Program-made: the position numbers and the translations under genes
Source of the DNA: Halorubrum halophilum
Lineage (GTDB): Archaea > Halobacteriota > Halobacteria > Halobacteriales > Haloferacaceae
Direction of reading: 5' to 3'
DNA: 64,000 nucleotides
NCBI RefSeq assembly: GCF_000739595.1
Contig: NZ_BBJP01000030.1
Coordinates: 1 to 64,000 of the forward strand
Shown: in pieces, positions 25,427 to 34,200 of the stretch
Layout of the letters: each line of letters begins with the position of its first letter
Position numbering within the stretch: position 1 is the stretch's first letter
The notes under the pieces: generated by a model
Seen by the model: the letters and a program-made list of their open reading frames with translations, nothing else
Database searches by the model: none
Told to the model about the DNA's origin: nothing

Positions 25427-26176
25427 TCAGGCGACGCTCCGGCTCTCGATGACGATTCCGGTCCCCGAGCGCACCGAGAACCCGATCGTGTCGCCGACCT
25501 GTTCGCCCATTCCCGCGAACCGCTTCACGTTGATCTGCCGGCGGATGTCGTTCCCGACCTCGATCATCTCCAGCTGGAGGAACACGTCGGCGATGGACCG
25601 GAACGGGCCGATCGCGTCGTCGTCGACGGCCGAGGGGTCGACCGTGAGCACCACCACCTTCCCCTGCGAGATGATCTCCCGGAAGAAGGAGATGATCTCC
25701 AGGGCGGCCTGTCGCTCCTCGTTCTTCCGAACGAGCGCCTCGAAGGTGGGGTCGTTCCGGAAGATGGCGTCGAACGTGTCGAGGAAGACGACGTCGGAGT
25801 TCCACATCGCCTCCGCGTTCATCAGCCGCTTGAGCAGCTCCTTGCGCTCCCCGTCGTCGTCGGAGAACGCCCCGCCGGAGTCGAAATCGGCGTGGAGGAA
25901 GAGCATCTCCTCCTGGAGGAGCGGCTTCACCATGTCGTACTCCAGCGAGTGCATCTGGTCGATGAATCCGCGGACGGTGAGCTCGGTCGACATCATCGTC
26001 ACCGACGCGCCCTCCTCGACGAGCCCGTAGGCGAACCGCTGGGAGATGGCGCTCTTGCCGGCGCCGTAGTCGCCCTCCATGAGGACAATGCTCCCGCGGG
26101 GGATCCCCCCGCCGAGCTCCTTGTTCAGTCGGTCGCGCTCGCCGAGGCCCAAGGAGAGGAGGTTGTCGTGGGGCAC
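25427..26176 (-). CDS. arlH: Archaellum RecA-like ATPase ArlH (FlaH)
   Basis: A 249-residue KaiC/RecA-fold protein that binds ATP and regulates ArlI in the motor complex. Walker A GDYGAGKSA is near residues 33-41 and Walker B DVVFLDTFDAI near 124-134. The start is a GTG (VPHDNLLSLGLGERDRLNKE); the longer frame upstream is the antisense-like extension into arlG and is rejected. It follows arlG by 2 bases. In haloarchaea ArlH is essential for motility. Confidence 0.95.
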   Translation of the reverse strand: MPHDNLLSLGLGERDRLNKELGGGIPRGSIVLMEGDYGAGKSAISQRFAYGLVEEGASVTMMSTELTVRGFIDQMHSLEYDMVKPLLQEEMLFLHADFDSGGAFSDDDGERKELLKRLMNAEAMWNSDVVFLDTFDAIFRNDPTFEALVRKNEERQAALEIISFFREIISQGKVVVLTVDPSAVDDDAIGPFRSIADVFLQLEMIEVGNDIRRQINVKRFAGMGEQVGDTIGFSVRSGTGIVIESRSVA

Positions 26177-26178
26177 GG

Positions 26179-26652
26179 TTAGCTCCCCCCTTCCACGCGG
26201 AACTGGAACAGCTCTTCGTCGCCGTTGACGGTGACGAACACCCGGTGGTCGCCGTCGGCGAGCTGTCCCGTGTCGATCGTGAGCCGCAACACGTCGCCCC
26301 GGCTCCACGCCGCGCCCGCGTCGGCGGAGACGAGCTTGCCGTTGATCGCGCTCGGCCCGACGTACTGGCCGTCGAAGACGACGTCGAGGTCCGAGCCGTC
26401 GGGCGCGAGTCGATAGGTGCCGGTGTTCTTTATTAAGAGGGTCACGTTCTCCTCGGTGGCGTCGTACACCCCCGCGTTCGCGTCGGAGATGATCGTCACG
26501 TCGGTCCGGAGCGTCTCGGTCGCGTCCAGCCCGGCGTCGTCGACCGCCGCGCTCACGCGATCGACTCCGGTGGTGATCGTGCCGACCACGCCGGCCGCGA
26601 TCACGAGGCTCGCGATGAACAGGATGAGGTGCGAGACGGGAACGCTGGCCAT
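26179..26652 (-). CDS. arlG: Archaellum stator protein ArlG (FlaG)
   Basis: A 157-residue protein with one N-terminal membrane helix (SHLILFIASLVIAAGVVGTI) and an extracytoplasmic beta-sandwich. With ArlF it forms the stator-like complex that contacts the S-layer. The helix resembles the archaellin/pilin N-terminus but lacks a processing site. It starts directly after arlF and ends 2 bases before arlH, so the four genes are one transcription unit. Confidence 0.93.
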   Translation of the reverse strand: MASVPVSHLILFIASLVIAAGVVGTITTGVDRVSAAVDDAGLDATETLRTDVTIISDANAGVYDATEENVTLLIKNTGTYRLAPDGSDLDVVFDGQYVGPSAINGKLVSADAGAAWSRGDVLRLTIDTGQLADGDHRVFVTVNGDEELFQFRVEGGS

Positions 26653-27105
26653 CTACGCGCTCACCTCCGCCGTGTCGCGAACCCCGGACTCGACGACGAG
26701 GACGACGCGGGTGCCGTCCTCGATGTTCGTGTCGGTCTGCGCGACCTCGATGCTCAGCGTCTCCCCGCCGAGCCACAGTTCGGTGTCGCCGTTGCCGTCG
26801 ACAGTCGTGGCCGCGTTGGCTCCGCCCACGTCGACGTACTCGTTGCCGACGACCAGCGTCGCGTCGCCTGCGACGAGGCCGACGGAGCCGTTGTTAGTCG
26901 CGTTGACGGTGAGCGTCGTGCCGTCGTACGTCGCGTTCGACACCGCGAACGCCGTGTTCTGCCGTTCGAGCGCGCGCTCGTTCATCCCGTGTTGCGCGTC
27001 GGTGACGCGGTCGAACCCGTTGGCCGCGACGGGGTAGAACGTCGTGAACGCGAAGAACAGCCCCGCGACGATGATCGCCGTCGACGCGGAGACGCTAACG
27101 CCCAT
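26653..27105 (-). CDS. arlF: Archaellum stator protein ArlF (FlaF)
   Basis: A 150-residue protein with an N-terminal membrane helix (ASTAIIVAGLFFAFTTFYPV) and a beta-rich outer domain containing VGNEYVDVGGA and LWLGGETLSIE. In other archaea ArlF binds the S-layer and holds the motor against it. The gene overlaps the end of arlCED by 11 bases. Confidence 0.93.
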   Translation of the reverse strand: MGVSVSASTAIIVAGLFFAFTTFYPVAANGFDRVTDAQHGMNERALERQNTAFAVSNATYDGTTLTVNATNNGSVGLVAGDATLVVGNEYVDVGGANAATTVDGNGDTELWLGGETLSIEVAQTDTNIEDGTRVVLVVESGVRDTAEVSA

Positions 27106-28909
27106 CGCCCCACCCTCCGTCGGCCGGGTCGGCGCGGTCGGAACGCGGGTTCGGGTCGTTCATCGGCCGCGGGGAGCCGCCGTTGCGCTCGCACCCCTCG
27201 GAGCCGCGGCGGTCGTCCCGGTCGTCGCGGCGTTCCCCGTGACCGTCCCGTCGCTCCGCGTCGCCCCTGTGACCGTTCTCGCTCGCGCGCCCCTCGCGGC
27301 GATCGTCGGAGCGGTCGGGCGCGCGGCGGTCGCGTCCGCCCTCGCGTCGCCCGTATCCGCCGCGTCCACCGCGACCCGACCCCCCCCGCGGCGGGCCGCC
27401 GCCGACCAGCGAGCCGCCGGCGAGGTCGTCCCAGCGGTCGAGCAGCAGCAGGTGACCGCTCGTCCCGTTGAGCTGGGTCACGTACCGGAGGCTGCGGGTG
27501 TGGTGCTCGCGGACCAGCCGGTCGGTCCCCGGCCGGTCGACGAGGTTGCGGTCGATCGTGCCGAACCCGGAGAGGAAGTCGCGGAGCCGCGCGGCCGCCT
27601 CGGGGGCGATCCACTCGATGCGCTCGTAGTAGTTGATCGCGCGCACCGCGTCGGTGACGTCGCTCTCGGAGACGAGGAACTCCAGCCACTCCATCACGAG
27701 GAGGTCTCCGACGTAATCGCCGGGCAGCTCCGTGAGATACGGCTTGCCGCGGGTCCCCGAGAGCTCGTCCTGCTGGACGTACTCGAAGCCGTCGCCGTTC
27801 GCCTCGGCGGGGTCGCCGCCGGGCTGGGGGCCGCGCGAGCGGTCGGGCTCCGGTTCGGGTTCCGGCTCGGGCTCGTGGCCGTTCGTCGCCGGGTCGTCGT
27901 CGACGGGGTCCTCGTCGAACGAGTCCATCCCGTCGTCGAAGTCGACGCCGTCGTCGGGGCCGTCGTCGAACGGGTCCGGCTCGTCGCCGAGGTCCTCCTC
28001 GAAGGAGTCGTCCCCGTCGTCGAACGGGTCCTCGTCCGCGGGCCCGTCGGCGTCCGTTTCGGCGCCGTCCTCGTCGGCCCAGTCGGCCTCCCCGGCGTCG
28101 TACTCCTCTTTCAGCTCGCTGAAGCTCTTTCCATCGTCGTTCATGTCGTCTCCGTCGTCCGCCGCCGCGGTCTCGGACGCGGCGTCGGCGGGGTCGCCGT
28201 CGTCCGTGTGCTCGTCGCCCGGTTCCTCGTCCAGCTCGGCGAACTCGTCGTCGTCCTCGTCCTCGAGGTCGTCGTCGAGCAGGTCGTCGTCGAAGAACCC
28301 GTCGGCGTCCGCGTTCGCGACGTCTTCGTCGAGGTCGTCGTCGCCCGCGTTCTCCTCCTCGTCGTCGAAGAGGCCGAACGAGCCCTCGCCGCCGCCGTCG
28401 ACCCCGTCGAAGCCGCTGGAGTCGTCGACGAACGGGTTGATGCCGCGGGTGACCATCTCGTAGATGTCGAGGAGGTTCCGCACGTCCTCCTCGATGTCGT
28501 CGACGGCGGCCGAGATCTCCTCGTTCTCCGAGCGGACGGTCGAGACGGTCGACGAGAGCGAGGCGACCTCGTTCTCCAGATCGTCGAGCCGATTTTCGAG
28601 TTCGTCGGTGTCCGCCCCACCACCGCCGCCGTCGTCGTCGAACTCGTCGTCCCACTCGTCCATCCCGTCGAAGTCGTCGAAGTCGTCGCCGCCGCCGCCC
28701 ATTCCGCCGCCACCGCCCATTCCGCCGCCACCGCCGCCCATCCCTCCGCCGCCGAAGGGGTCGTCGTCGCCGCCCATGCCCCCGGAATCGTCGTCGTCGG
28801 AGCCGTCATCGTCGAGGAATCTGTCGAGGACGCTCGCACCGACGAGCCCCAGCGTGGCGACTATCCATGCGGCCGTTGGAGCTCCCCACACCGGTAGTTC
28901 GAGGCCCAT
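27095..28909 (-). CDS. arlD: ArlC/ArlE/ArlD-type archaellum motor adaptor (single fused protein)
   Basis: A 604-residue protein joining several parts. A likely membrane helix (TAAWIVATLGLVGASVL) is near residues 12-28, and a Gly-Met-rich repeat tract at 44-75. A coiled coil typical of ArlC (TDELENRLDDLENEVASL) lies near 100-150, followed by a long acidic linker. The ArlD/E domain (LTELPGDYVGDLLVMEWLEF, YYERIEWIAPEAAARLRDFL) is near 390-510, and the last 90 residues are an Arg-rich tail. ArlCDE form the cytoplasmic ring through which chemotaxis signals reach the motor. An N-terminal membrane helix is not expected for such a ring. The ATG at 28909 follows GGGGGTGG. Confidence 0.85.
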   Translation of the reverse strand: MGLELPVWGAPTAAWIVATLGLVGASVLDRFLDDDGSDDDDSGGMGGDDDPFGGGGMGGGGGGMGGGGGMGGGGDDFDDFDGMDEWDDEFDDDGGGGGADTDELENRLDDLENEVASLSSTVSTVRSENEEISAAVDDIEEDVRNLLDIYEMVTRGINPFVDDSSGFDGVDGGGEGSFGLFDDEEENAGDDDLDEDVANADADGFFDDDLLDDDLEDEDDDEFAELDEEPGDEHTDDGDPADAASETAAADDGDDMNDDGKSFSELKEEYDAGEADWADEDGAETDADGPADEDPFDDGDDSFEEDLGDEPDPFDDGPDDGVDFDDGMDSFDEDPVDDDPATNGHEPEPEPEPEPDRSRGPQPGGDPAEANGDGFEYVQQDELSGTRGKPYLTELPGDYVGDLLVMEWLEFLVSESDVTDAVRAINYYERIEWIAPEAAARLRDFLSGFGTIDRNLVDRPGTDRLVREHHTRSLRYVTQLNGTSGHLLLLDRWDDLAGGSLVGGGPPRGGSGRGGRGGYGRREGGRDRRAPDRSDDRREGRASENGHRGDAERRDGHGERRDDRDDRRGSEGCERNGGSPRPMNDPNPRSDRADPADGGWGDGR

Positions 28910-29025
28910 TACCGTGTACCACCCCCAGAACACACTTCAATTCACCCCTCAAAATATCAGCCGTGAGAAGACATCCGTTCGGCGGGGTTCCAGTGATACC
29001 GCGGCACCGTCCGAGCGGAACCCGC
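28910..29025 (-). promoter_or_regulatory. Possible internal promoter for arlCED-J
   Basis: The 116-base gap between cheD and the arl genes contains GATATTTTGA on the minus strand (about 28949-28958), a weak TATA-like box about 45 bases from the ATG. A GGGGGTGG near 28920 could be a ribosome-binding site. It may allow separate expression of the motor genes. Confidence 0.35.
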
Positions 29026-29571
29026 TCAAAGCGTCCGCTCGAACCCGTCGGCCGCTCGAACGACAAGCCGCCCGTCCGCCCTGAACCGGACGGTCCGACC
29101 GACGCCGTCGCCGACGGCGCGCTCGACCACCGGAATCCCGGCGGCGTCGAGACACTGCTCGGCGCGCGCGACGTTCCTCGGTCCGACCGCGTCCGTGAGG
29201 TCGAGCATCTCCGCGCCCCCGGCGACGCGCGCTTCGAGCCGGCCGGGAGACGCGCCCGCAGCCTCCAGCTCCCCGATCAGCGTCTCGATACCCGTGTCGA
29301 CGTACTTTCCCGGGCGCTCGATGCCGGTGTCGGTTTCGGAGCCGTTCGGCAGCATCGCGTGTAACAGCCCCCGGACGCCGGCCGACCGATCGACGAGCGC
29401 CACGGCGACGCACGAACCGAGGCCGCTCGTCGTCAGCGTCTCTCCGCCGGTCGTGATCGACAGATCGCTGACGCCGACCTTGATCCGACCGGCGTCGGGG
29501 GGCTCAGAGCCGTCGGAGGTCCCGGAGCCGCCGGGGGGCGCTCGTTCGCGAGACGACGGCGGGTTGCTCAC
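29026..29571 (-). CDS. cheD: Chemoreceptor glutamine deamidase CheD
   Basis: A 181-residue CheD that deamidates or demethylates glutamine residues of chemoreceptors and in bacteria is controlled by CheC. The catalytic triad of the family is visible: Cys54 in SGLGSCVAV, His71 in LLHAMLPN and a Thr in ETLTTSG. The start is a GTG that overlaps the cheC stop (GTGA). The first 28 residues are a disordered Pro/Ser-rich extension. Confidence 0.93.
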   Translation of the reverse strand: MSNPPSSRERAPPGGSGTSDGSEPPDAGRIKVGVSDLSITTGGETLTTSGLGSCVAVALVDRSAGVRGLLHAMLPNGSETDTGIERPGKYVDTGIETLIGELEAAGASPGRLEARVAGGAEMLDLTDAVGPRNVARAEQCLDAAGIPVVERAVGDGVGRTVRFRADGRLVVRAADGFERTL

Positions 29572-30767
29572 GGCTCCGAGAGACGGTCGAGCGCCCGCGC
29601 CAGTTCGCGCTCGTCCGGGAGCGCGTACACGTCGCACCGCGTCTCCACGCCCTCCGTCTGGATCGCGGCGTCGATCACGAACCCGTAGTCCTGCCGCCGG
29701 CTCAGCTTCGCGACCAGCGGGCTGATCGTGGCCGAGCCGATGTCGTGGACGAACTCCGGCGGCGAGTGGGTGATCGAGGTGCCGAGCACGTTCGCCCAGC
29801 CGTCGATGAATCCGCTCGTCATCACGTTGCCGAGCTCGCAGAGCGCGTTCTCGGCCATCCCACCCAGCGGCTCGTCCGGCTCGCTGGGGAGCATCGAGGC
29901 CGCGATCTTCTCCGCGGACTCCTCCTCGAAGAGGATCGCGAGGTAGCCGCTCGGCTCCCCCTGTAACTCGAAGACGGTCCCCGCGTGCGGCTCGACGCCG
30001 ACCTCCGCGGGCACGTCGGCGAGCGGCACGAACCGCAGCCGGCTCACGTCGACGCTCGTGTCGAGGCCCGTCATCATCGCGATGTTGTCGGCGGCGTTCG
30101 CGGAGCCGCGCTTCGCCAGCGACGCGAACGTCGACAGCGACTCGTAGGGGACCGCGGTGCTGTCGGCGCCGTCCTTGCCCGCCCCGCCGTCCGCGCCCGG
30201 CGCGGCGGCCGGCGCGGTCTTGCCCACGATGAGGTCGCGGAACTGCCCGGAGTCGGGAAGCATGTAGATCGAGAAGTCCAGATCCGTCGTCGTCGCGTCC
30301 AGTCGGCTCTCGAAGAGGAACACCCCGTCGCCGGCGAGCGCCCCGTCGGGGAGGACGGCGGCGCCGTCGGCCTCGAAGTACCGGGGCGGCGTCATGTCGA
30401 TCGCTTTCCCGAGGTAGTTCGCCCAGCCGTCGAGGAACCCGCCGAGCGCGATGTTGCCGACCTCGGTCACCGCGCTGCGTCCCATCGACGACCCGCCCGG
30501 TAACAGCGAGAGCAGGGCGTCGACGTTGTCCGCGTCGAACGCGAGGACCGCCTCGCCCTCCAACCCGCCCCGGAGCCCGACGCTCACGCCGATCGACTCC
30601 CGGCCGGCGAACGCCTCGGCGAGGTCCTCGCCGCTGGCGACGCTTGCGCCCGTGACCTCCACGGAGAGATCCGTGCCGGTCAGGTCGGTGAGCGCGCCGG
30701 CGGCCTGCCCGGCCCCTCGCTCCGCCAGCCGGTTGCAGGCGCCGAGCGCCCGGACGTCGACGCGCAT
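29568..30767 (-). CDS. cheC: Double-domain CheC phosphatase
   Basis: A 399-residue chemotaxis protein with two tandem CheC domains. Domain 1 has EVGNIALGGFLDGWANYLG near residues 108-126 and domain 2 has ELGNVMTSGFIDGWANVLG near 305-323; the E..N pairs are the CheY-phosphate hydrolysis residues. Bacterial CheC is half this length with one domain holding both motif copies, so this is an expanded form. It is expected to dephosphorylate CheY encoded directly upstream and may bind CheD. Its ATG overlaps the cheY stop by one base. Confidence 0.9.
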   Translation of the reverse strand: MRVDVRALGACNRLAERGAGQAAGALTDLTGTDLSVEVTGASVASGEDLAEAFAGRESIGVSVGLRGGLEGEAVLAFDADNVDALLSLLPGGSSMGRSAVTEVGNIALGGFLDGWANYLGKAIDMTPPRYFEADGAAVLPDGALAGDGVFLFESRLDATTTDLDFSIYMLPDSGQFRDLIVGKTAPAAAPGADGGAGKDGADSTAVPYESLSTFASLAKRGSANAADNIAMMTGLDTSVDVSRLRFVPLADVPAEVGVEPHAGTVFELQGEPSGYLAILFEEESAEKIAASMLPSEPDEPLGGMAENALCELGNVMTSGFIDGWANVLGTSITHSPPEFVHDIGSATISPLVAKLSRRQDYGFVIDAAIQTEGVETRCDVYALPDERELARALDRLSEP

Positions 30768-31123
30768 TATACCGCCGATCCGATGGCGTCGAGCACGTTC
30801 GGCTTCTGGAACGGCTTCGTGATGTACCCCTCGGCGCCGGCCTTGATGGCCGCCTTCATCTTCTCCTCCTGCCCGACGCTGGTACACATGATCACCGTCG
30901 CTTCCGGGTTCTCTTCGAGGATCTCCGTCGTCGCCTCGATGCCGTCCCGGATCGGCATCACGATGTCCATCATCACGAGATCGGGCCCGTGTTCTTCGTA
31001 CATGTTGACCGCTTCCACGCCGTTTTCCGCCTCGCCGACGATCTCGAACTCCCCTTCGAGGATCTCCCGGAGCAGGTTCCGCATGAACTCCGAGTCGTCC
31101 GCGATAAGCACGCGCGTTGCCAT
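30767..31123 (-). CDS. cheY: Chemotaxis response regulator CheY
   Basis: A 118-residue single receiver domain that, once phosphorylated by CheA, signals the archaellum to switch direction, via CheF and ArlCDE in archaea. The acidic pocket is IADDSEF (Asp9, Asp10), the phosphorylated Asp is Asp53 in VMMDIVMP, Thr81 is in MCTSVG and Lys103 is in ITKPF. It is the first gene of the cheY-cheC-cheD group. CheA and CheF are not in the window. Confidence 0.96.
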   Translation of the reverse strand: MATRVLIADDSEFMRNLLREILEGEFEIVGEAENGVEAVNMYEEHGPDLVMMDIVMPIRDGIEATTEILEENPEATVIMCTSVGQEEKMKAAIKAGAEGYITKPFQKPNVLDAIGSAV

Positions 31124-31149
31124 GGTTACTCGAAAGGCGGGACAGCGTT

Positions 31150-31188
31150 CACTTAACGACTCCCCCGCGGTTCTCAGCGCTGAGAACC
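31150..31188 (-). promoter_or_regulatory. cheY promoter with 20-base perfect palindrome
   Basis: A perfect palindrome, GGTTCTCAGCGCTGAGAACC, occupies 31169-31188. On the minus strand it lies just upstream of GTTAAGTG (about 31151-31158), a TATA-like box about 30 bases before cheY. This position fits an operator for a dimeric regulator. It could instead be the terminator hairpin of the surface-protein gene that ends at 31226, but no T-run follows. Confidence 0.55.
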
Positions 31189-31225
31189 GATCGGACGAGA
31201 GCGAAACCGGTGAGGCGGGCCGCGC

Positions 31226-34200
31226 TCAGACCCAGTGACCGAGGAGATACGTCGAGCCCACGAGGACCGTTCCCCCGAACGTCTCCCGCGTCCCGATGCC
31301 GAAGGGCAGGAACGTCGCCGGCGCGTCGTCGTCGCCGTCCGGACCGTCCTCACCGCCGTTCGAGTCGTCCCCGGCGTCGGGCTCCGAGTCCGCGGCGTCA
31401 CTGTCGCCCGGAGACGCGCTCACCGTCTGGGCGGTTCCGTTGTCCCGATCGGTCATGGTGACGTTCTCGCCGTCCCCCTCCGTGACGGTCAGCTGCCCGG
31501 TTTCCTCGTCGTTGTCGGTCCGGAGGGCGTATTCGTACTGGCCCGGAGGGAGGACGACGAACCGGTCGGAGAGGTCGAGCGTCGTCGACTCCGTGCTGTC
31601 AAGCGTCGTCGACATCTCCGTCACGGTCTCGCCGTCGATGGCGAACTCGACCATCTGCCGGTCGGCGATCTCGCCCGTGTTGGTGACCTCGCCCGCTATC
31701 GAGTCCAGACGCTCGCCCTGGGCGACCGTCGTCTCCGCCGTGAGGTTGCTGACCTCGAAGTAGGCCGGCTCGTCGAGGTCGTCGACCACGATCGCGCCGC
31801 GTTTGTCCAGCAGCCTGTTCCCGACGAGCCGTTCGGGAGTGTAGAACTCGACCTCGACGCGTTCGCCCGGCTCCAGCTCGGAGAAGTCGTGAACGACCTC
31901 GAAGCCGCCGTCCTCGCCGATGGTGACGTCTTCGACAGTGATCGTCGTCGGTTCGGGGCGGTCGCTCGCGATCAGCTGGACCGTGACATCCGAGTTGGGA
32001 GCGATGTTCGTGTTGCCAGCGATCACTCCGTCTTGGCTCGACGGGACCATCAGCTCCCTGTCGAGGCCCGTCTGGCGGTACTCGACGTACGGGTCCTCGA
32101 AGACGAACGAGTCGTTCGTCCGCACCGTCGTGTCGCCGTCGCCGAAGTACGGGTAGTGTTCGAGGCCGTCGGTCTCCTCCATGGTTCGGTTGAACGGGTC
32201 GGGCTGCTCCCCGTCGGCGAGCGAGTAGTCCTCGAACTGATACCGCTCGTCCTCGGGGGACTCGTACGCCATCTCGAAGGCGAGCTCGTCGCCGTCGCGG
32301 GGCTGGTTGTCGAACGGGTCCGACCCGCGGGTGTCGATCACGAAGTAGAGACCGCCGACGACGGGGTCGTCGCCGACGGCGTCGCCGTTCTCCCACTGGA
32401 ACGCGCTGTCGTCCGGGAGTATGTAGAGGTCGCTGCTGGCGACGTCGGTGAACCGAAGCGTCGATCCCGGGTTGTTCGGCGCGCCGAGCGACTGATGGGT
32501 GAGCTCCGCGTGGACGCCCTCGTGGCGTTCGAGCAGCGTCGCGAACTGCTCGGTGTCGATGTTCCCGGGCGCGCCCTCCCCGGAGTCGGCGTTCTCGTTG
32601 ATCGCGGGGTGTTCGGTGTCTCCCGCCAGAAGCGCGCCGAAGGTCCCGCTCCCGCGCACCTCGACGAGGATCCGGTCGCCGCGGGCGATCGTGTCGGTCT
32701 CGGTGGCGTCGGCGCGGAGCGCCCCGATGTCGCCGAGCCCCATCGGCCCCGACTCCTCGTCGAACCGGTCCAGTCGATCGGCCGGGCCGGGCGGGAGGAC
32801 GTACGTGTTCACCTCGCCGAGCTCCGGCTGCGTGAGGACGAGGTTCGACCGGTCGACCGGGTGCCGGAAGCCGGGGACGTCGTCGTCGCGGAGCATCACG
32901 GTTCCGGTCGCGCCGGCGACGAGGCGGTACCGGCCGGCCTGAAGGGGGCTCCCGCGCGCGGTGAGCCCGACCTCGTCGCGGAACTCGGCGAGCGTGTCCG
33001 CCACCTCGGTGCCGCGGTGGTTCTGGAACGTCACGTCGGAGAACGTCCCCTCCGGGTCCACGCCCTCGTCGTCCGAGTCGTTCGCGGCGCCGATGCTGTG
33101 CGCGTAGCTCGTCACCTCGCCGTCGGAGACCGGGATGTACACGTCCTCGGAGGGAGCGTCGGTGCCGACGAGGCGGGTGTTGATCACGAACGACGCGTCG
33201 CCCGTCACGTGCAGGACGTCGAGGTGGTTCTGGAGGCTGCGCTCCCCCGACTCCCGGTCGCCGCCGACGAGGAGGTACGCCTCGTCAAGCGAGTCGTCCA
33301 TCGTGACGTCGACCACGACGAAGTCGCCCGCGGGCGACTGGTACCGGTCCTGCGAGAACTCGACGGCGCCGCTCTCGAAGGCGTTCGACACCGCGAACGA
33401 CGACGAGGCGTTCTCGCCGAGGGCGCTGACTTCGGCGGTGTAGTCGCCGTCGTCGATCTCGCTCCGGGCCGGCAGCTGGAACGTCTCCGTGTACGACGAC
33501 TCCGGCTCGTGGCCGACGGTCACCGTCCTGTCATCGATCGTCGACGACGGCCCCTCGACCGCGACGTTCACCTCGTCTTCAACCTCCTCGTCGAACGTGT
33601 ACTGGACCGTCACCGTCTCCGTGGCCTGTCCGAGGTCCGTCCACACGTCGTCCACCGACAGTCGCACGTCGGTCGCGCGGGTCAGGTCGAAGTCACGCTC
33701 GGTCGCCGGTTCGCCCGTCTGCCCGACCTCCACGGAGTGACTCCGGGTCTCGTAGTCGGCGTGCTCCGCGACGACCGTGTGCGTCCCGAACGGAACGTCC
33801 GAGAGCCGGTACCGCCCGTCCGGGCCGGTCGGCGCACTGCGGTCCACGCTGCCCTCGATCCGGACCGACACGTTATGCAGCCCGTTTCCGTGCGGGCCGG
33901 TGACGCGTCCCGTGATGTCGTTATCCACGTGGGTGAGAGAGATGTTCTTCGTCAGCCCGTCCTCGCTGGAGATCGGCTGCGACATCGTCTCCGTCTGGAA
34001 CGTGTCGGCGCTGGCCACGATGTCGCGCTGCCCGCCAGTCGTCGTCGACGGGACCTTGAGTATCTCGTAGGTCCCGTCCTCGTCGGTTTCCGTCGTCAGG
34101 TCGTCCTGACCGATGCCGGGCCAGATGCCGGTGTCCGCGTCGACGGAAACCGTCGCGCCCGCGATCGGTTCCCCCTCGGTGTTGGTGACCGTCCCGTTGA

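Noticed and set aside
27044-28897. A 617-codon open frame opposite arlCED
   Set aside because: Shadow caused by low-complexity acidic codons; the sequence is poly-Val/Glu/Arg without a domain.
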